Of a stretch of 64,000 nt of DNA, positions 45,252 to 60,328 are shown one piece after another. Each line of letters starts with the position of its first letter. Positions within the stretch are counted from its first letter, which is position 1. The notes beneath the pieces are model-generated. The model was not told the origin of the DNA. It was given only the letters and a program-made list of their open reading frames with translations, and searched no databases. A program made the position numbers and the translations under genes. Origin of the DNA: Diatrype stigma (Eukaryota > Ascomycota > Sordariomycetes > Xylariales > Diatrypaceae); the NCBI GenBank assembly GCA_022225965.2, contig JAKJXP020000001.1:62001-126000 (forward strand), given 5' to 3'.

Positions 45252-48200
45252 ATGGCCGCCAGCACGTCATCCCCACTAGCAATCACAAGTCCTTCGTCAA
45301 CCATGAACACCACGACAACAGAACACGATTACCGGTTCCCCCGGCGGCCGTTCGAGAAAGGCGGCACCTATGCCGACCATCCATCCGCCGAGTCCTCCTC
45401 GCAGTCGCCCGTGTCGACCAAAGACGCCGCCGCCACTGCCGCCGCCGCCGCCGCTGCCGATCAGGATAGCCCGGGCGATTGGCGTTTGCAGGAGCTGAAT
45501 CTCGACATTTCGAAGGCGGATGGCAAATCCCCGAAGTCGTATGATTTGCTGAAGACTCCGCTCTTTCCGATTCTGCAGAACGACATAGCTGGAACGGACG
45601 AGAGCCTGGAGCAGATGCGAGAGAATGACCCGCTGGCTACTCAGGTGTGGACGTTCTTCCGGAAGACCAAGCAAAATCTGCCGAACCGACAGCGCATGGA
45701 AAACTTGACGTGGCGCATGATGTATGCGAACCTGCGGAAGCGTGCCTTAGAGGAGCAAGAACGGTACGTTTCGTCTGCGCTGGCGCATTCCACCTCCTTG
45801 GTTGCAGTCCTTGTTGCTCTGAAATCTTCAATATCCTAACGTGGGCCGTTTCGACTCTTATAGGCCGGCACCCCAAACATCCAATACTACTAATGGCAAT
45901 AATGCACCCAGCGGCATTGCGCGCTTGAGACAGACATCGGATCAAAATCTCGGACACCAGTCTGATCCGATGAATCTCGATGACTTCATATTCCCCGAAG
46001 ATGTGGCACCGGCTGCATTGGTAGGCGGTGCGCACTCACCAGACACGATGAAGCAGCAGCAGCAGCAGCAGAAACATCAAGGACGAGAGGGAGATAGGCC
46101 GGCCGCTCACAGCACGGCTGCTGCTATCCCTATCAAATCTCGCAAGAACCCTTCATCGTCGCAGCAAACATTAGTTCCTCAGTCTGTCCCAGTCCCTCCT
46201 CATCAGAGACAGGATGAATTTGGCTATATTACTCGACACCACCGAAAGACCAGCATAGATGAGAGACGTGTGAGTATATATCTTCTTTATCGTAATCCGT
46301 CTTTGTACCTCGGCCCCAGTACGCAGGCACACACACATGTACAGGCATACACACCCCCCTGGTTATCTGTACTGTATCTTGCCCACTCTGATTTGAGAGT
46401 TCGCCACGTTATCTCCCTACCTATACCCTACCACTCATATATGTATAGATAAACATGCAGCTGATGATCTCTTCTAGACCCGTAATCTCAAGCGACCGGC
46501 TGATTTCTCTCCTCATGTTTCTGCTCTCAACAACCATCTAGCTCCCACCGAGCTGGATGCTGACGCTGACCTCCAGGAATACTCCTTGGACCATTCTAAT
46601 GCTACGGGCACCCCGCATGTACCTCAGCACCCCCAAGTCCCATTTCCGCTGGATACTTACCAGATGGAGAACGACCCTATCATCACCTCGGCGGGGCCCT
46701 TCCAGCAGAACTTCTCATTCTCTCCCTCCACGTCACCTATGGTTTCCCATGGGCCGTTTTCGAATATGTATAATCATCATCACGGGCATCACAGCTCGAT
46801 GAATGGGGCCGACTATTACTCACCCCCGGGATCTGCCTATCAGTCGGCAGTTTCAACACCGCATCCTATGGCTGAAGGCGAGAACATCTTCTTCAGTTCC
46901 ATGGACGTTCGCCATCAACGCCCGCATGGCTTCCGCCCCGGTCCCGGACATGTCAGCAATCCAATGGGACAGCAGTATATGTACCCACCTCATAACAATA
47001 CCTCATTGTTCCATCCTGTTACCAGCGCGACGGATTCCTCTGCGCCCTTTGCTCCTACTGGTGGATTTGGTCATGTTGACCCTAGTCAAGTCTTCCAACA
47101 CGACCATCCAGTTCGCTCTCCTGGTGCTGGCATGGCACATGAAAGCATGTTCACGTTTGGCGCGGATTCGGATAACGAAGATGAAGAGGGCGGTGCCTTT
47201 GCTGACCGGAATATGGGCATGCAAAGCTTCTCTCCGGGCGATGAGCCTGGTCTAGATGTTAACGGCGGAAATGGGTTGGGGTGGGACGCCTCACTCCCCG
47301 GGCAGTTCAGCACGCAAGCTGCGCGCTACCCCGGTGGACCACCTAGGAAGCAAGTCACGATCGGTGGCACAACGACGGACTACGTCGATGCTAACGGTGA
47401 ATGGGACGCCCCATCAAGCTTCCCGCATTCACATTCCTTCAGGTCAGCTGGTGACAAACGTTCGAAGATCCCACGTACGGCTTCGACGCCGAATGCGAAC
47501 TTGGCCGGCCGCGGGGGTCTTTTTGACCATATGGCTCACTCCAATCCAAGCTCGCCGCCCCCAGATGCTTCCGGGAACATGTCCGGCTTCTCATCCGTCG
47601 CACCTAGCCGCCCATCTTCCCCACCTGGCTCTAAGCATGGTTCTACTACCAATCTGCAGGGAGCCGCACAAGGTGACGGAAACACTCCGACCACCTGCAC
47701 CAACTGCTTCACGCAGACTACCCCTCTGTGGCGCCGTAATCCCGAGGGGCAGCCCCTCTGCAATGCCTGTGGTCTGTTCTTGAAGCTCCATGGAGTGGTG
47801 AGACCACTCAGTTTGAAAACAGATGTTATTAAGAAGCGAAACCGAGGCTCCGGTGCGACCCTTCCCGTAGGCACCAGCACTAGGTCCAAGAAGAATACCA
47901 ACCCCCAACCTGGTTCGGCATCCGCTTCTGGGCCTGGATCACGCAAGAACTCGACGCTGGCCATATCCTCGACGAACATCCCCACACAAGCCAGCACGCC
48001 ACCAACAACGACCCGGGCTGGCAGCGCTAACGAGGGCGAGAGCCCTGGGAGTGCCGGTGGTTCCGGAGGCAACACGGCAGGTAGCACACCAAACAGCTAC
48101 GCAGGCTCCGCCACGGGAGCAGTAGGCGGCAAGGGTGTCGTACCAATTGCTGCAGCTCCCCCTAAGAATGCACCTGGGCCGGGTGCTGCGTCAGCGCCAC

Positions 48201-48529
48201 GATCTAATACCAGTAGCTCTGGGACTTCGAAGCGACAAAGGCGTGGCAGTAAGAGTGCTAGTACGAACGAGTCCATGGACATCGATAGCCCAGCGAACTC
48301 GACCGGCTCCAACGAAGCAGCTCCATCCGTTGGGTCTTCCAACGGCGGTTTCGTCTCGCTGCAGAATCCATCGTCAAACCTTGGGCTTTCGAACAACTTC
48401 AACATCAACCAGCGATCGATGATGAGCCCTGGGATGATGGGGATGTCCGGCGGTCAGCAGAACGGAATGATGAACTCTAGCAGCGCATCTGGGCCACAGG
48501 AGTGGGAATGGCTCACTATGAGTCTCTGA
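45252..48529 (+). CDS. areA: AreA/NIT2 nitrogen-regulatory GATA factor
   Basis: A 989-residue global activator of nitrogen-catabolite genes, nuclear under nitrogen limitation. Exons are 45252-45763, 45864-46269 and 46478-48529, with introns of 100 and 208 nt. The conserved N-terminal block [13 protein letters not shown], then [13 protein letters not shown], is encoded in exon 1. The single GATA zinc finger lies at about 712-760: [20 protein letters not shown] followed by [20 protein letters not shown] (C-x2-C-x17-C-x2-C), with the basic tail [11 protein letters not shown]. The protein ends in WEWLTMSL, the C terminus conserved in AreA/NIT2 and linked to NmrA control. Exon 1 has an Ala tract, and exon 2 a Gln tract near 46052. 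An upstream exon for an alternative N terminus cannot be excluded, because the preceding region is long. Confidence 0.95.
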
Positions 48530-50862
48530 AGAAGAAGCATGAATATGGGTTTATTATATTCATTTCGAACCTGGAAGAAAACCACACCCTTTCCCTCGCT
48601 AGCTTCGCCGGTTATTCTGATACGGATGGTGTTCTCATTCCGCACCCTTTATATTGGCTAGGATGGGCTTACTGTCTTTCGCGGCTCTGGTCTGGACCGA
48701 CGCTCACTGCTAGAGATATTTTCAGTGCTTACGACATCGCACATGGTACGGCGTTCGGGTTATTTTACGACTCCTTTTTCAAACGTGCCTCATTTCTTGA
48801 TACCAATAACCGCGATGTCGGAAGGTCGGTTCTCGGTCTATGCTTCCTAGGCGTCTGGTCGCATCTCCTTGGGTCTTTTTGACATAACCATCATCCAGTT
48901 TGTGAATTTGGTATGTTTTGGCAGAGGATGGTGGAACTATGACTATCCCGACATATACGATGTTCAGGCGGTCTGTCATGACCAACTGCTTCATTCTTGC
49001 TCGAGTTCCCTCGCGGCGCTCCGAATCGTCTCTTTACTCCGTTCCGATATAGGGCGCTTCCTACGAGATGGCGGGATTTATCATCCCCCGTATGCGTCGA
49101 TGATTGACGTCTACACGATGTTCACATGCCGGAAACTTGATACGTTTCAATTCTGGTGGCGTGTTACCCAGCCGATTCGTTCTGCTTTAGAGGATGCTAA
49201 GAGAGAAGGGGGTGAGGGGGGGCACACTTTCTTGGGTTTCTATTTGTTTTCCTGTCACGGACATTTTTACGAACGACGAATGGCTGGGTCTTACTACTTT
49301 GGGACTTGGGAATCTGTTAGAGTCGGGATTTGATACCAATTGTTTGATATTTATGTAGTAGATACGGAGCGAGACGAGACGGATTTCCGCGATGAGAGAG
49401 AGGGGGGGCGGGCGGGAGTGGGGGTGGGGGTCCTTGCTAGGAATCGACCATCCGATGATGGTATTGATGATGGATGATGATGAGAAGTGGGTGAGTGGCT
49501 ATTCCGGACGGGATAGGCGCGTCTGCTACTTGTTTCTTCTATATGATATCCGGAGATGAGATGTGGGATGCAAGAGATGAGCAGGGCAGATGGAGCCGCG
49601 AGAAGAGGAGATTACGAGAGGGTTATCCGTGGATGCATGCATGTATTGGTTGATTGGAAGAGGCAGAGAGAGACGATGTTATGTCGAATAAACTACTACT
49701 TAAACCACATATATTCTGGCTTTTTACAATCGCCTTGTGATATTTGCACAACATGACATGATGAATAGCCACCCCCCCCCCCCCCCCCCCCCCCGGTCAT
49801 TTATTTCCTATATTCTCTCTTGATAGGCCTTTCTCTTTCTCCTCATTAAAAGTATCGACTTACCTATTATCAGGTATACAGCCAACCCAGCCTGTTTATC
49901 TCCGTCCAATCCGCTACCGAACTTCTCCACGCTTTCTTTCCGCTACGCTGACCGCGAAGTCTCCTGTCATATCAAGATGAATAGGTAACGAGAGGGCCGC
50001 GTTAGCTCTCCTGTGAGCAAAATGGACATGGGCCTGATCATACGAACAAGGATCAAGGAGAAGCAATACCAAAGGGTGCTCCCTAAGACGACCTTTCTAT
50101 CGCTACAATGACTAGCTAGGAGCTTCACGCAAATACTTTTAGAATATAGCCCGTTGCCCTGACTCATCTCTAAAGCATCCGGCGTTCTTCTTTCATTTGG
50201 TACCTTGCGTAGCTATCTACCTACCTGACCCCCTAATACCAACAGGAGGGAAAACGCGTTGCCTTCGTTGAGCAATGCGGGAATGTCCGTTTTTATGAGC
50301 GCACGCACTGTTGTTAGGTCAGGGTTTGAGGAACTTCGTATATGGGCTGAATACGCGTAGTATTTATTCGCTCCTCGGATTGCCGGAAGTTCACTGGTTA
50401 ATCTGTATCTTGGAGATGACTTATATATAATCACATATGCTATCAGTGGTGAATCATCCATCCCAAAAGTGGCTTGTCTGCCATCAGAAGATGTATCGTA
50501 TCGAGGCGTGGCCTGAATACTCTTATCAGGCGTAGGAAGCTTCATCTGCACGTGTAGGAGATTGACACCCCGAGCCTGAGTACCATATACTCGGAGAACA
50601 AAAGATAGTAGGTTGTACTAGAGGATGATCTTCGACCGAAACATTGAAGAAGCCCGTTTAGGATCCAGTCGGGTCGTATATGTCATGTCACGATATCTAT
50701 AAGCTCGCAAACACATGATTCTAATCAGTTGCCTCTACCGCCCCTTTCCCCCATATTTCTTTTCTTCTCTTGCCAATTCGATGATAAGATGATTTTGATT
50801 TCCCGCCTAGACGCCAACCACGTATATATGTGTTATGTACAGAAGCATACAACTTTTCAGTT
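48530..50862. other. areA 3' region and intergenic DNA
   Basis: About 2.3 kb between areA and the 3' end of hom2. Open frames at 48502-48882 and 48869-49333 show no family features and probably belong to the areA 3' UTR. GATGATGG repeats occur at 49453-49485. A homopolymer C tract lies at 49772-49794. Nothing else supportable was found. Confidence 0.5.
49772..49794. repeat. Poly-C tract, 23 bp
   Basis: Uninterrupted run of 23 C residues. Such tracts are unstable and error-prone in sequencing, so the length is approximate. Confidence 0.95.
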
Positions 50863-52207
50863 TCAGATGTATCCTTTCAGGACCGCCGCTTCGGCGTTCA
50901 GTATAGATGACCCAGCAGCGCCAATGACAGCTGTGCATTTTGTGTTCCGTTAGTACATGACTTTATGCTTTCTTACATGCTCACAGAGAAAAAGAAATAG
51001 AAGCCAGAAACAAAGAAAGAAAGAAAGGGGAGGAAAAGGAAGAAACGTACTATTGTGGCTCAGGGCCACGAACTTGATGTCGAAGATGCCGCTCTCGTCC
51101 TCGCGGACGCGGCCGACGCTGACGGTGTAGCCGCGGCTCAGGTCGCGGTCGAGGCGGGGCTGGGGGCGGTCGGGCTGGTCGGCGCCGAAGACCATGATGC
51201 TGGGGCTCGGGGCGCTGGGGCAGCCGAGCGCCTCGGCCTCGCTGACGTACCCGCGCAGGGCCTCCTCGACCTGCGCCGCCGTCGGCCGGGGCCCGTCCCG
51301 GTTCCGGAACCGCAGCGACACGCACGCCGTGTGGCCGTCGAGCACGGGGACCCGGTTGCAGGCCGCGCTGACGCGGAGGTCCTCCTGCTCGGCGATGGTG
51401 GCATTACCGTCGGCGGCGGAGGCGGCGTCCTGGAAGCGGCCGAGGATCTTGCGCGCCTCCGTCTCGAGCTTGTCCTCTTCGCCCGAGATGAACGGCACGA
51501 CGTTGTCGAGGACGTCCATGCTGCTGACGCCCGGGTAGCCGGCGCCGGAGACGGCCTGCATGGTGACGACGCTGACGGCGTCGACGGGGCCGAAGCGGGC
51601 CTGGAGGGCGGCGAAGGGGATGACGAGGCCGATGACGGCGCAGTTGGAGTTGCAGACGAGGAAGCCGCGGGCGAGGCCGTGGTGGCTGCGCTGGCGCGGG
51701 ATGAGGCCCAGGTGCGGCAGGTTGACGGTGGGCACGACGAGCGGCACGAGCGGGTCGCGCCGGTGGTTCTTGGCGTTGGAGAAGACGGCCAGGTCGGCCC
51801 GGAGGAAGGCCAGCTCGATGTCCCCCGCCACGTCGGCGTCCAGCCCGCTGAACACCACGTCGCAGTCGGCGAACTCGCCGGGCTGGCACTCGCGCACCAC
51901 CAGGTCCCCGACCGCCGCCGACATGGGCGCCGCCTGCTTCCACCGCACCGCGTCCTTGTACTTCTTGCCCGCCGACCGCGACGACGCCCCGACGGCGTGC
52001 AGCACGAAGTGCGGGTGCTGCGCTAGGAGGAGGATGAAGCGCTGGCCGACCGAGCCCGTGCAGCCTAGGACGCCTGGATGCAGAGCAAAGTAGTTAGCAT
52101 CATCGGTAGCTAGCACAGCACACGCATAGGGAGAGAAAGGGGGGAGAGGGCGCATAGGGGAGAGGGAGGTCCTTACCGCACTTCTTAGTAGGGAATTGGG
52201 AGGCCAT
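50863..52207 (-). CDS. hom2: Aspartate-semialdehyde dehydrogenase
   Basis: A 373-residue NADP-dependent enzyme that reduces aspartyl phosphate to aspartate semialdehyde, the branch point to threonine, methionine and isoleucine. Exons are 52207-52177, 52073-51051 and 50930-50863, with introns of 103 and 120 nt. Exon 1 encodes [10 protein letters not shown], joined to [14 protein letters not shown], the nucleotide-binding loop (Cys where most homologues have Ala). The catalytic cysteine lies in [28 protein letters not shown] and the conserved [17 protein letters not shown] near the C terminus confirm the family. The last splice (SHN-T) is needed to obtain that ending; reading straight on gives an unrelated hydrophobic tail. 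A Gcn4/CPC1-type site lies about 160 bp upstream. Confidence 0.95.
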
Positions 52208-52981
52208 GGTTGCTAGCTGACTGGCTGACCGACGACGAGTCGATTGAAGATGTCAATTGGAAACCAGAGGCTGTACTGTCTATACGTATTGCCCTCCTCG
52301 TGTCTAGCAAGAAAGAAATGAAACAGTATCGTTCGTTATACAATGGTCAATGTTTGAATGTTCAAGCTGAGTCACTTCAAAGGAATTTATTATAGTGGTA
52401 GGCAGGCACTATGTATGTACGTATGTAGGTACCTTACAGTGGCAATATGCGGTTTGCTTATTGGGCAGTCCGTCATATACCGGGCAGTCGATAATTAGGT
52501 ATTTCAATCTAATCCCGCCTGTCGAAATTTTGCCCCGCCATGGCTGGACTCACGCATGCGATTGAATGCCCCGCGATCCGCCATCGGAGACCAGGGTCCC
52601 ACCTGTTTGGCTGGGCAGCCCTGAAGCTGGCCAATGCCTGCAAACCGCTAGGGATTAGCTTCCAGGGATCTGGGACCGGGATCTGCTCTGCAGTCTCCAT
52701 GATAATAGGTACGTACTTACCCGTATGTCGAGACAATCACCACCTGAGCGGATTTTTGCTTCTACTATATACCAGATAGACGATAGGCAGGCGTGTGAAC
52801 TTTGAACATCCGCCTCTTTATAAACAGATCTAGCGCTCTCTAGCTGTAGCTGTAGCTGAAAACATATAGAGATCTCACAGGTATATACAAACCATCCTCA
52901 ATAGACATGTAGAGAACAAAACCATGGCACCAGAACCCCGAATCAAAGCATAGTCATCATACCCCGTAAACCTCGCTTTTT
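52208..52981. other. Intergenic region upstream of hom2, downstream of the arginine fusion gene
   Basis: Holds the hom2 promoter and the arginine-gene 3' UTR. An 80-codon frame at 52540-52779 has no family features. Short GTACGTATGTAGGTACC motifs occur near 52418-52434. Confidence 0.5.
52368..52374. promoter_or_regulatory. Gcn4/CPC1-type site (TGAGTCA) upstream of hom2
   Basis: A perfect TGAGTCA, the palindromic binding site of the general amino-acid control activator Gcn4/CPC1, 161 bp before the hom2 start codon. Location and target pathway agree; binding is inferred. Confidence 0.55.
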
Positions 52982-57076
<4,095 letters not shown>

Positions 57077-57637
57077 ATGGCATCAAAACTTGGAAATATG
57101 GCCGTTAGTGCTACAGCACCTGGAGTGTTGGGCATAGACGACGATGAGCTTCCAAGCAGCCATCGATGCCTGTCCCTACCGACTAACCCGGATACTTTGA
57201 AGCAGGCTTCGTTGGGGCATATTGGTGACCTCCTCGGACTGGACGAGGACGAGGCGAAAGCTCTTCTGGACCACGACGAAATCCAGGCGGCTTTTCGCGA
57301 GTATAGCGATTCCTTCCTGAGCTCCCATCCGCGAGCGTCTCTGTCGGGCTCCCAGGGCATCCAAGCCCTGTTCTCCTTCGGAAACTTCTTTGACCACCCC
57401 GAAGATTTCTTCGAGGCCCTGGCCGTGGACTATTCCGACCACGCCGATTTCCGCGGCGCCGAGTTCGTTTTCTGGGCTACTGAGTTCTTGACAAGTGACG
57501 AGTGTGAGGCGAAGTGGAACGGCATTGCGGACATATCCAGCTGGAAGTTGAAGGACCAGTGTGGGTTGGGGATTGCGATGTTACATGTTCTGCATCGTGA
57601 TTGGCAGGCCAATTACCAACGAAGTCTGGGAGGGTAA
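57077..57637 (+). CDS. Hypothetical protein, 186 residues
   Basis: Complete frame from an ATG to a TAA, with coding-like composition and no signal peptide or membrane helix. I do not recognise a family. The sequence has an acidic helix (LGLDEDEAKALLDHDEIQ), a segment rich in Phe and Ser (GIQALFSFGNFFDHPEDFF), and a Trp-rich C-terminal third (EFVFWATEF, WNGIADISSWKLKDQ, LHRDWQANYQ). The last codons overlap a perfect donor, GTAAGT at 57634-57639, and a TTTAG acceptor follows near 57697. The true C terminus may therefore come from a second exon and end near 57734. Expression and function are unknown. Confidence 0.55.
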   Translation: MASKLGNMAVSATAPGVLGIDDDELPSSHRCLSLPTNPDTLKQASLGHIGDLLGLDEDEAKALLDHDEIQAAFREYSDSFLSSHPRASLSGSQGIQALFSFGNFFDHPEDFFEALAVDYSDHADFRGAEFVFWATEFLTSDECEAKWNGIADISSWKLKDQCGLGIAMLHVLHRDWQANYQRSLGG

Positions 57638-58129
57638 GTCATATATATATATATATGTCCTGATGAGGTTCCAATGGGAGGGATCTTATGAAATTTAGCT
57701 GTGATGGAATTGGTGAAACAAGAGCTTCTGATTAGGAATATTAAATGTAAGTATAGGAATCATTCTTTAAACCGAGGATGAATAGGGGGGGTGGGGGGTT
57801 AAATTGGGATTGAAATTGTTCCCATTCAGTACTTTGAACCTTTGACCTTTGCGTCGAGAAAAAGGGGGTGCGCCTTGGCCGTACGCTGTTATAAGGGAAC
57901 CCCAATCTGTAAGGGCATATATGAAGTATTTATGAAACACGATGAGGAGCACACATGCAAATAAGTTATGAACGACTAGTCGTGTATAATACAAGTAGCG
58001 TTTCATACCTATTCCGTACCATACATTGCATATCCAGATACCTCAATCCAAAAATTCGAGAATGGCCAAAGCAGGCAAGCTACCGCCGGCAACCGAAGAA
58101 AAGCCTATATACCTACGTACCACCACATA
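57638..58129. other. Intergenic region (convergent 3' ends)
   Basis: About 490 bp with a (TA)n microsatellite at 57641-57656 and a GGGGGGGTGGGGGG run near 57785-57798. It may contain a last exon of the upstream hypothetical gene. Nothing else is seen. Confidence 0.45.
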
Positions 58130-60328
58130 TCAAAGCAAGGGAATGACGTGCTTCCACAAGCCCGAATCCAGGATGACGCTGTTGTCCGGGGCTGTCAGGA
58201 ACAACAAGCCTAGAAGGACGATCCGCCAGATGATGACATCGTCAATGGCCTCCTCCATCGTCCTCATTCGCGGCTCCCTCTTGCCTGGTTCTTCCTGGCC
58301 GTCAGGTCCTTCCTGAACCATCTTGTACCCGTCTACGGTGCTCTTCAGCCGTGCTAGGAGCGCATCGCGTGCTGGGCACGGGTCCAGTGGGCCGGACCAG
58401 TGCAACGGCACGAAATGCGTCTTGAGTCTCCTCTCTTGTCTCGCGAACTCACTGTCGACTTGGGCGGGGTCGCTGTTGCTGTCACTTTTCGCTTCGCGAG
58501 GTGTCAGGAGGGCGTCTAGAGTCCTCAGAGTCCCAACACAATGGCGGAAGGAGCGGGTTCTCGGGCTCTCCCACGATGACGATGGATCCGCGGTCTTGGA
58601 CGTTGGCGATTGTGTATTAAGTCGGTCCGCGTCTAAGGTGTGAGTCGCAACATCTTCTGCTACGGTTAGGAATGCCTGGGCTGTGTTATAGATGGTCACC
58701 CTCCGGCACTCCAGTAGGTTCTGATCTATTGCAGCCAAGATTCTATCCAGCTGCTGTATCTGGACGAGGATCGCCTTGCGGTACAGTTCCGCCTGCTTCT
58801 CCAACAGCGCGTGCCACCAACTCTCGAAATCCTCGGCGTCATGCAAGAACCGGAGACACAGCTGGAACACCTCGGTGTAAGCGCCGCAGATTTCCCGGCG
58901 GGCCCAGAATACGCCTGGAGGGCAGATATTCGCTGGAAATATCCGCATCGACGCTAGAAGATAGGAAATTCCCTCACGCGTCTCAGGGTGCGGCACAGTG
59001 ATCGGGTCATGAGCCCACCATACTGTGATTGGACCGAAATTGCTCAAAAACAATGACTGGATATCGTCCTGGACGAGTGCGCCTCTCGTGTGTGCCCAAG
59101 ATTGGGCCTGCAGGATATATACTGTGAGCATATTGCGTAAGTTGACAGAGCGGGATGGAAATATGGCAGGCAGTCGGTCAGGGGTTTTCGCAGCTATCAG
59201 CCAGAGCAGATTTTTATGTTTCTCATGGACAAGTCCGGTAGATGAACATATGCGAGTAGTATGAGCTGTTCCACACCCGCAACGCCGGAAGGGGTTGTCA
59301 TCCGCGTAGAGCTGGCGTGCACTGACATACAACCCTTTGATCCTAGATAGCACCTCGCCCTCGGCATAGCATAGTGCTAATAGGAGGTTCACTTGTTGGG
59401 CCAGGAGTATCAACAACTCCCTGCGTCCATACCGCGAGAATACGCCAACAGAGCCGAGGAGCGGGTGCTCCCGGAAGCTTAATTGGAAATTGTTCCCAAT
59501 GATCAAAGGATAGGGAGACAGTTCGTCGGTCTTCAGCGAGGAGATCCCGGAGGCGGCGGCCAAGGCGACAGCGCAGCCTACTTCGCTGTATGCCGGCACT
59601 GCTTGCAGGTCGCTAGGGAGGTAGTCTGCTGCATTGTGCTCAACATCACTCTTCTCAAAGATGAATTTTTCTAGATTGAGCTCGTCGAGGTGTACCAGCC
59701 ATTTGGCACGAGATGGCTGCGCGGCAGGATTCACAAATCCGACCTGTATACTCTGCATATACGCAGGTAAGCTCTGCAGATGTCTATTTGGCCTGTCCAA
59801 CTTCCTCACCAAACTCGCTGCTACATGTAATTTCTCAGCGGAAAACATTATACACTTCCGAGCTAAGGAAACGAGATTGGTGAGTAACACCGTCCACAGC
59901 TTCTTCCAGTGAAGTCTACTTTGGTCTGTAATGTTTGTCTCTGCTGAAGTAGGCCTCAGATGACCAAATAAGATGAGAAGCTCCTGTTTTAACGAAGAAG
60001 CTCTCAAGACGGGCGTAGGAACAATGGTCAGAAACCGCATTTCAGTCCAATTCAGACGTGTTTTCTTTTTCGAGGACCACCTGCCGATGACTTGCTTGTC
60101 AGATCTGCGGCGGCCAGGCCCAGATGCTATGATCATTTGGACGACCGTCAGGAAGGTAAACAGAGCAGCCAGGATTCCCACAGGCGCGGTGAAGCCGAAG
60201 GACAGCGGATCCCAGTTGAACTCGGCATCTTTTGCCTTGTTTTGCTGGCCAATTGCGCCTAACAATGCCTTCAGGAGGCAATCCGTGGAGTTCTGGTTTC
60301 CGGAGCAGGTAGAGTCGTCATCCGCCAT
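58130..60328 (-). CDS. Large fungal membrane protein of unknown function
   Basis: Single-exon 732-residue protein. After a short N-terminal segment with two Cys (TCSGNQNSTDC), a membrane helix occurs at about 46-68 (FGFTAPVGILAALFTFLTVVQ), followed at once by IIASGPGRRRSDKQVIGRWS. The block DPLSFGFTAP...GPGR is one I know from expanded families of uncharacterised proteins in Sordariomycetes. A long, probably cytosolic region follows with CGCGTAHTT (Cys/His), WWAHDPITVPHPE and helical leucine-rich parts, ending in a second hydrophobic helix (VIIWRIVLLGLLFLTAP). The start is the ATG at 60328; an upstream in-frame codon at 60334 is GTG. No enzymatic motif is recognisable, so the role is unknown. 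Confidence 0.8.
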   Translation of the reverse strand: MADDDSTCSGNQNSTDCLLKALLGAIGQQNKAKDAEFNWDPLSFGFTAPVGILAALFTFLTVVQMIIASGPGRRRSDKQVIGRWSSKKKTRLNWTEMRFLTIVPTPVLRASSLKQELLILFGHLRPTSAETNITDQSRLHWKKLWTVLLTNLVSLARKCIMFSAEKLHVAASLVRKLDRPNRHLQSLPAYMQSIQVGFVNPAAQPSRAKWLVHLDELNLEKFIFEKSDVEHNAADYLPSDLQAVPAYSEVGCAVALAAASGISSLKTDELSPYPLIIGNNFQLSFREHPLLGSVGVFSRYGRRELLILLAQQVNLLLALCYAEGEVLSRIKGLYVSARQLYADDNPFRRCGCGTAHTTRICSSTGLVHEKHKNLLWLIAAKTPDRLPAIFPSRSVNLRNMLTVYILQAQSWAHTRGALVQDDIQSLFLSNFGPITVWWAHDPITVPHPETREGISYLLASMRIFPANICPPGVFWARREICGAYTEVFQLCLRFLHDAEDFESWWHALLEKQAELYRKAILVQIQQLDRILAAIDQNLLECRRVTIYNTAQAFLTVAEDVATHTLDADRLNTQSPTSKTADPSSSWESPRTRSFRHCVGTLRTLDALLTPREAKSDSNSDPAQVDSEFARQERRLKTHFVPLHWSGPLDPCPARDALLARLKSTVDGYKMVQEGPDGQEEPGKREPRMRTMEEAIDDVIIWRIVLLGLLFLTAPDNSVILDSGLWKHVIPLL

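Noticed and set aside
48869..49333. 154-codon plus-strand frame after areA
   Set aside because: Probably areA 3' UTR; no domain and no splice support.
51055..52026. 323-codon plus-strand frame
   Set aside because: Antisense shadow of hom2.
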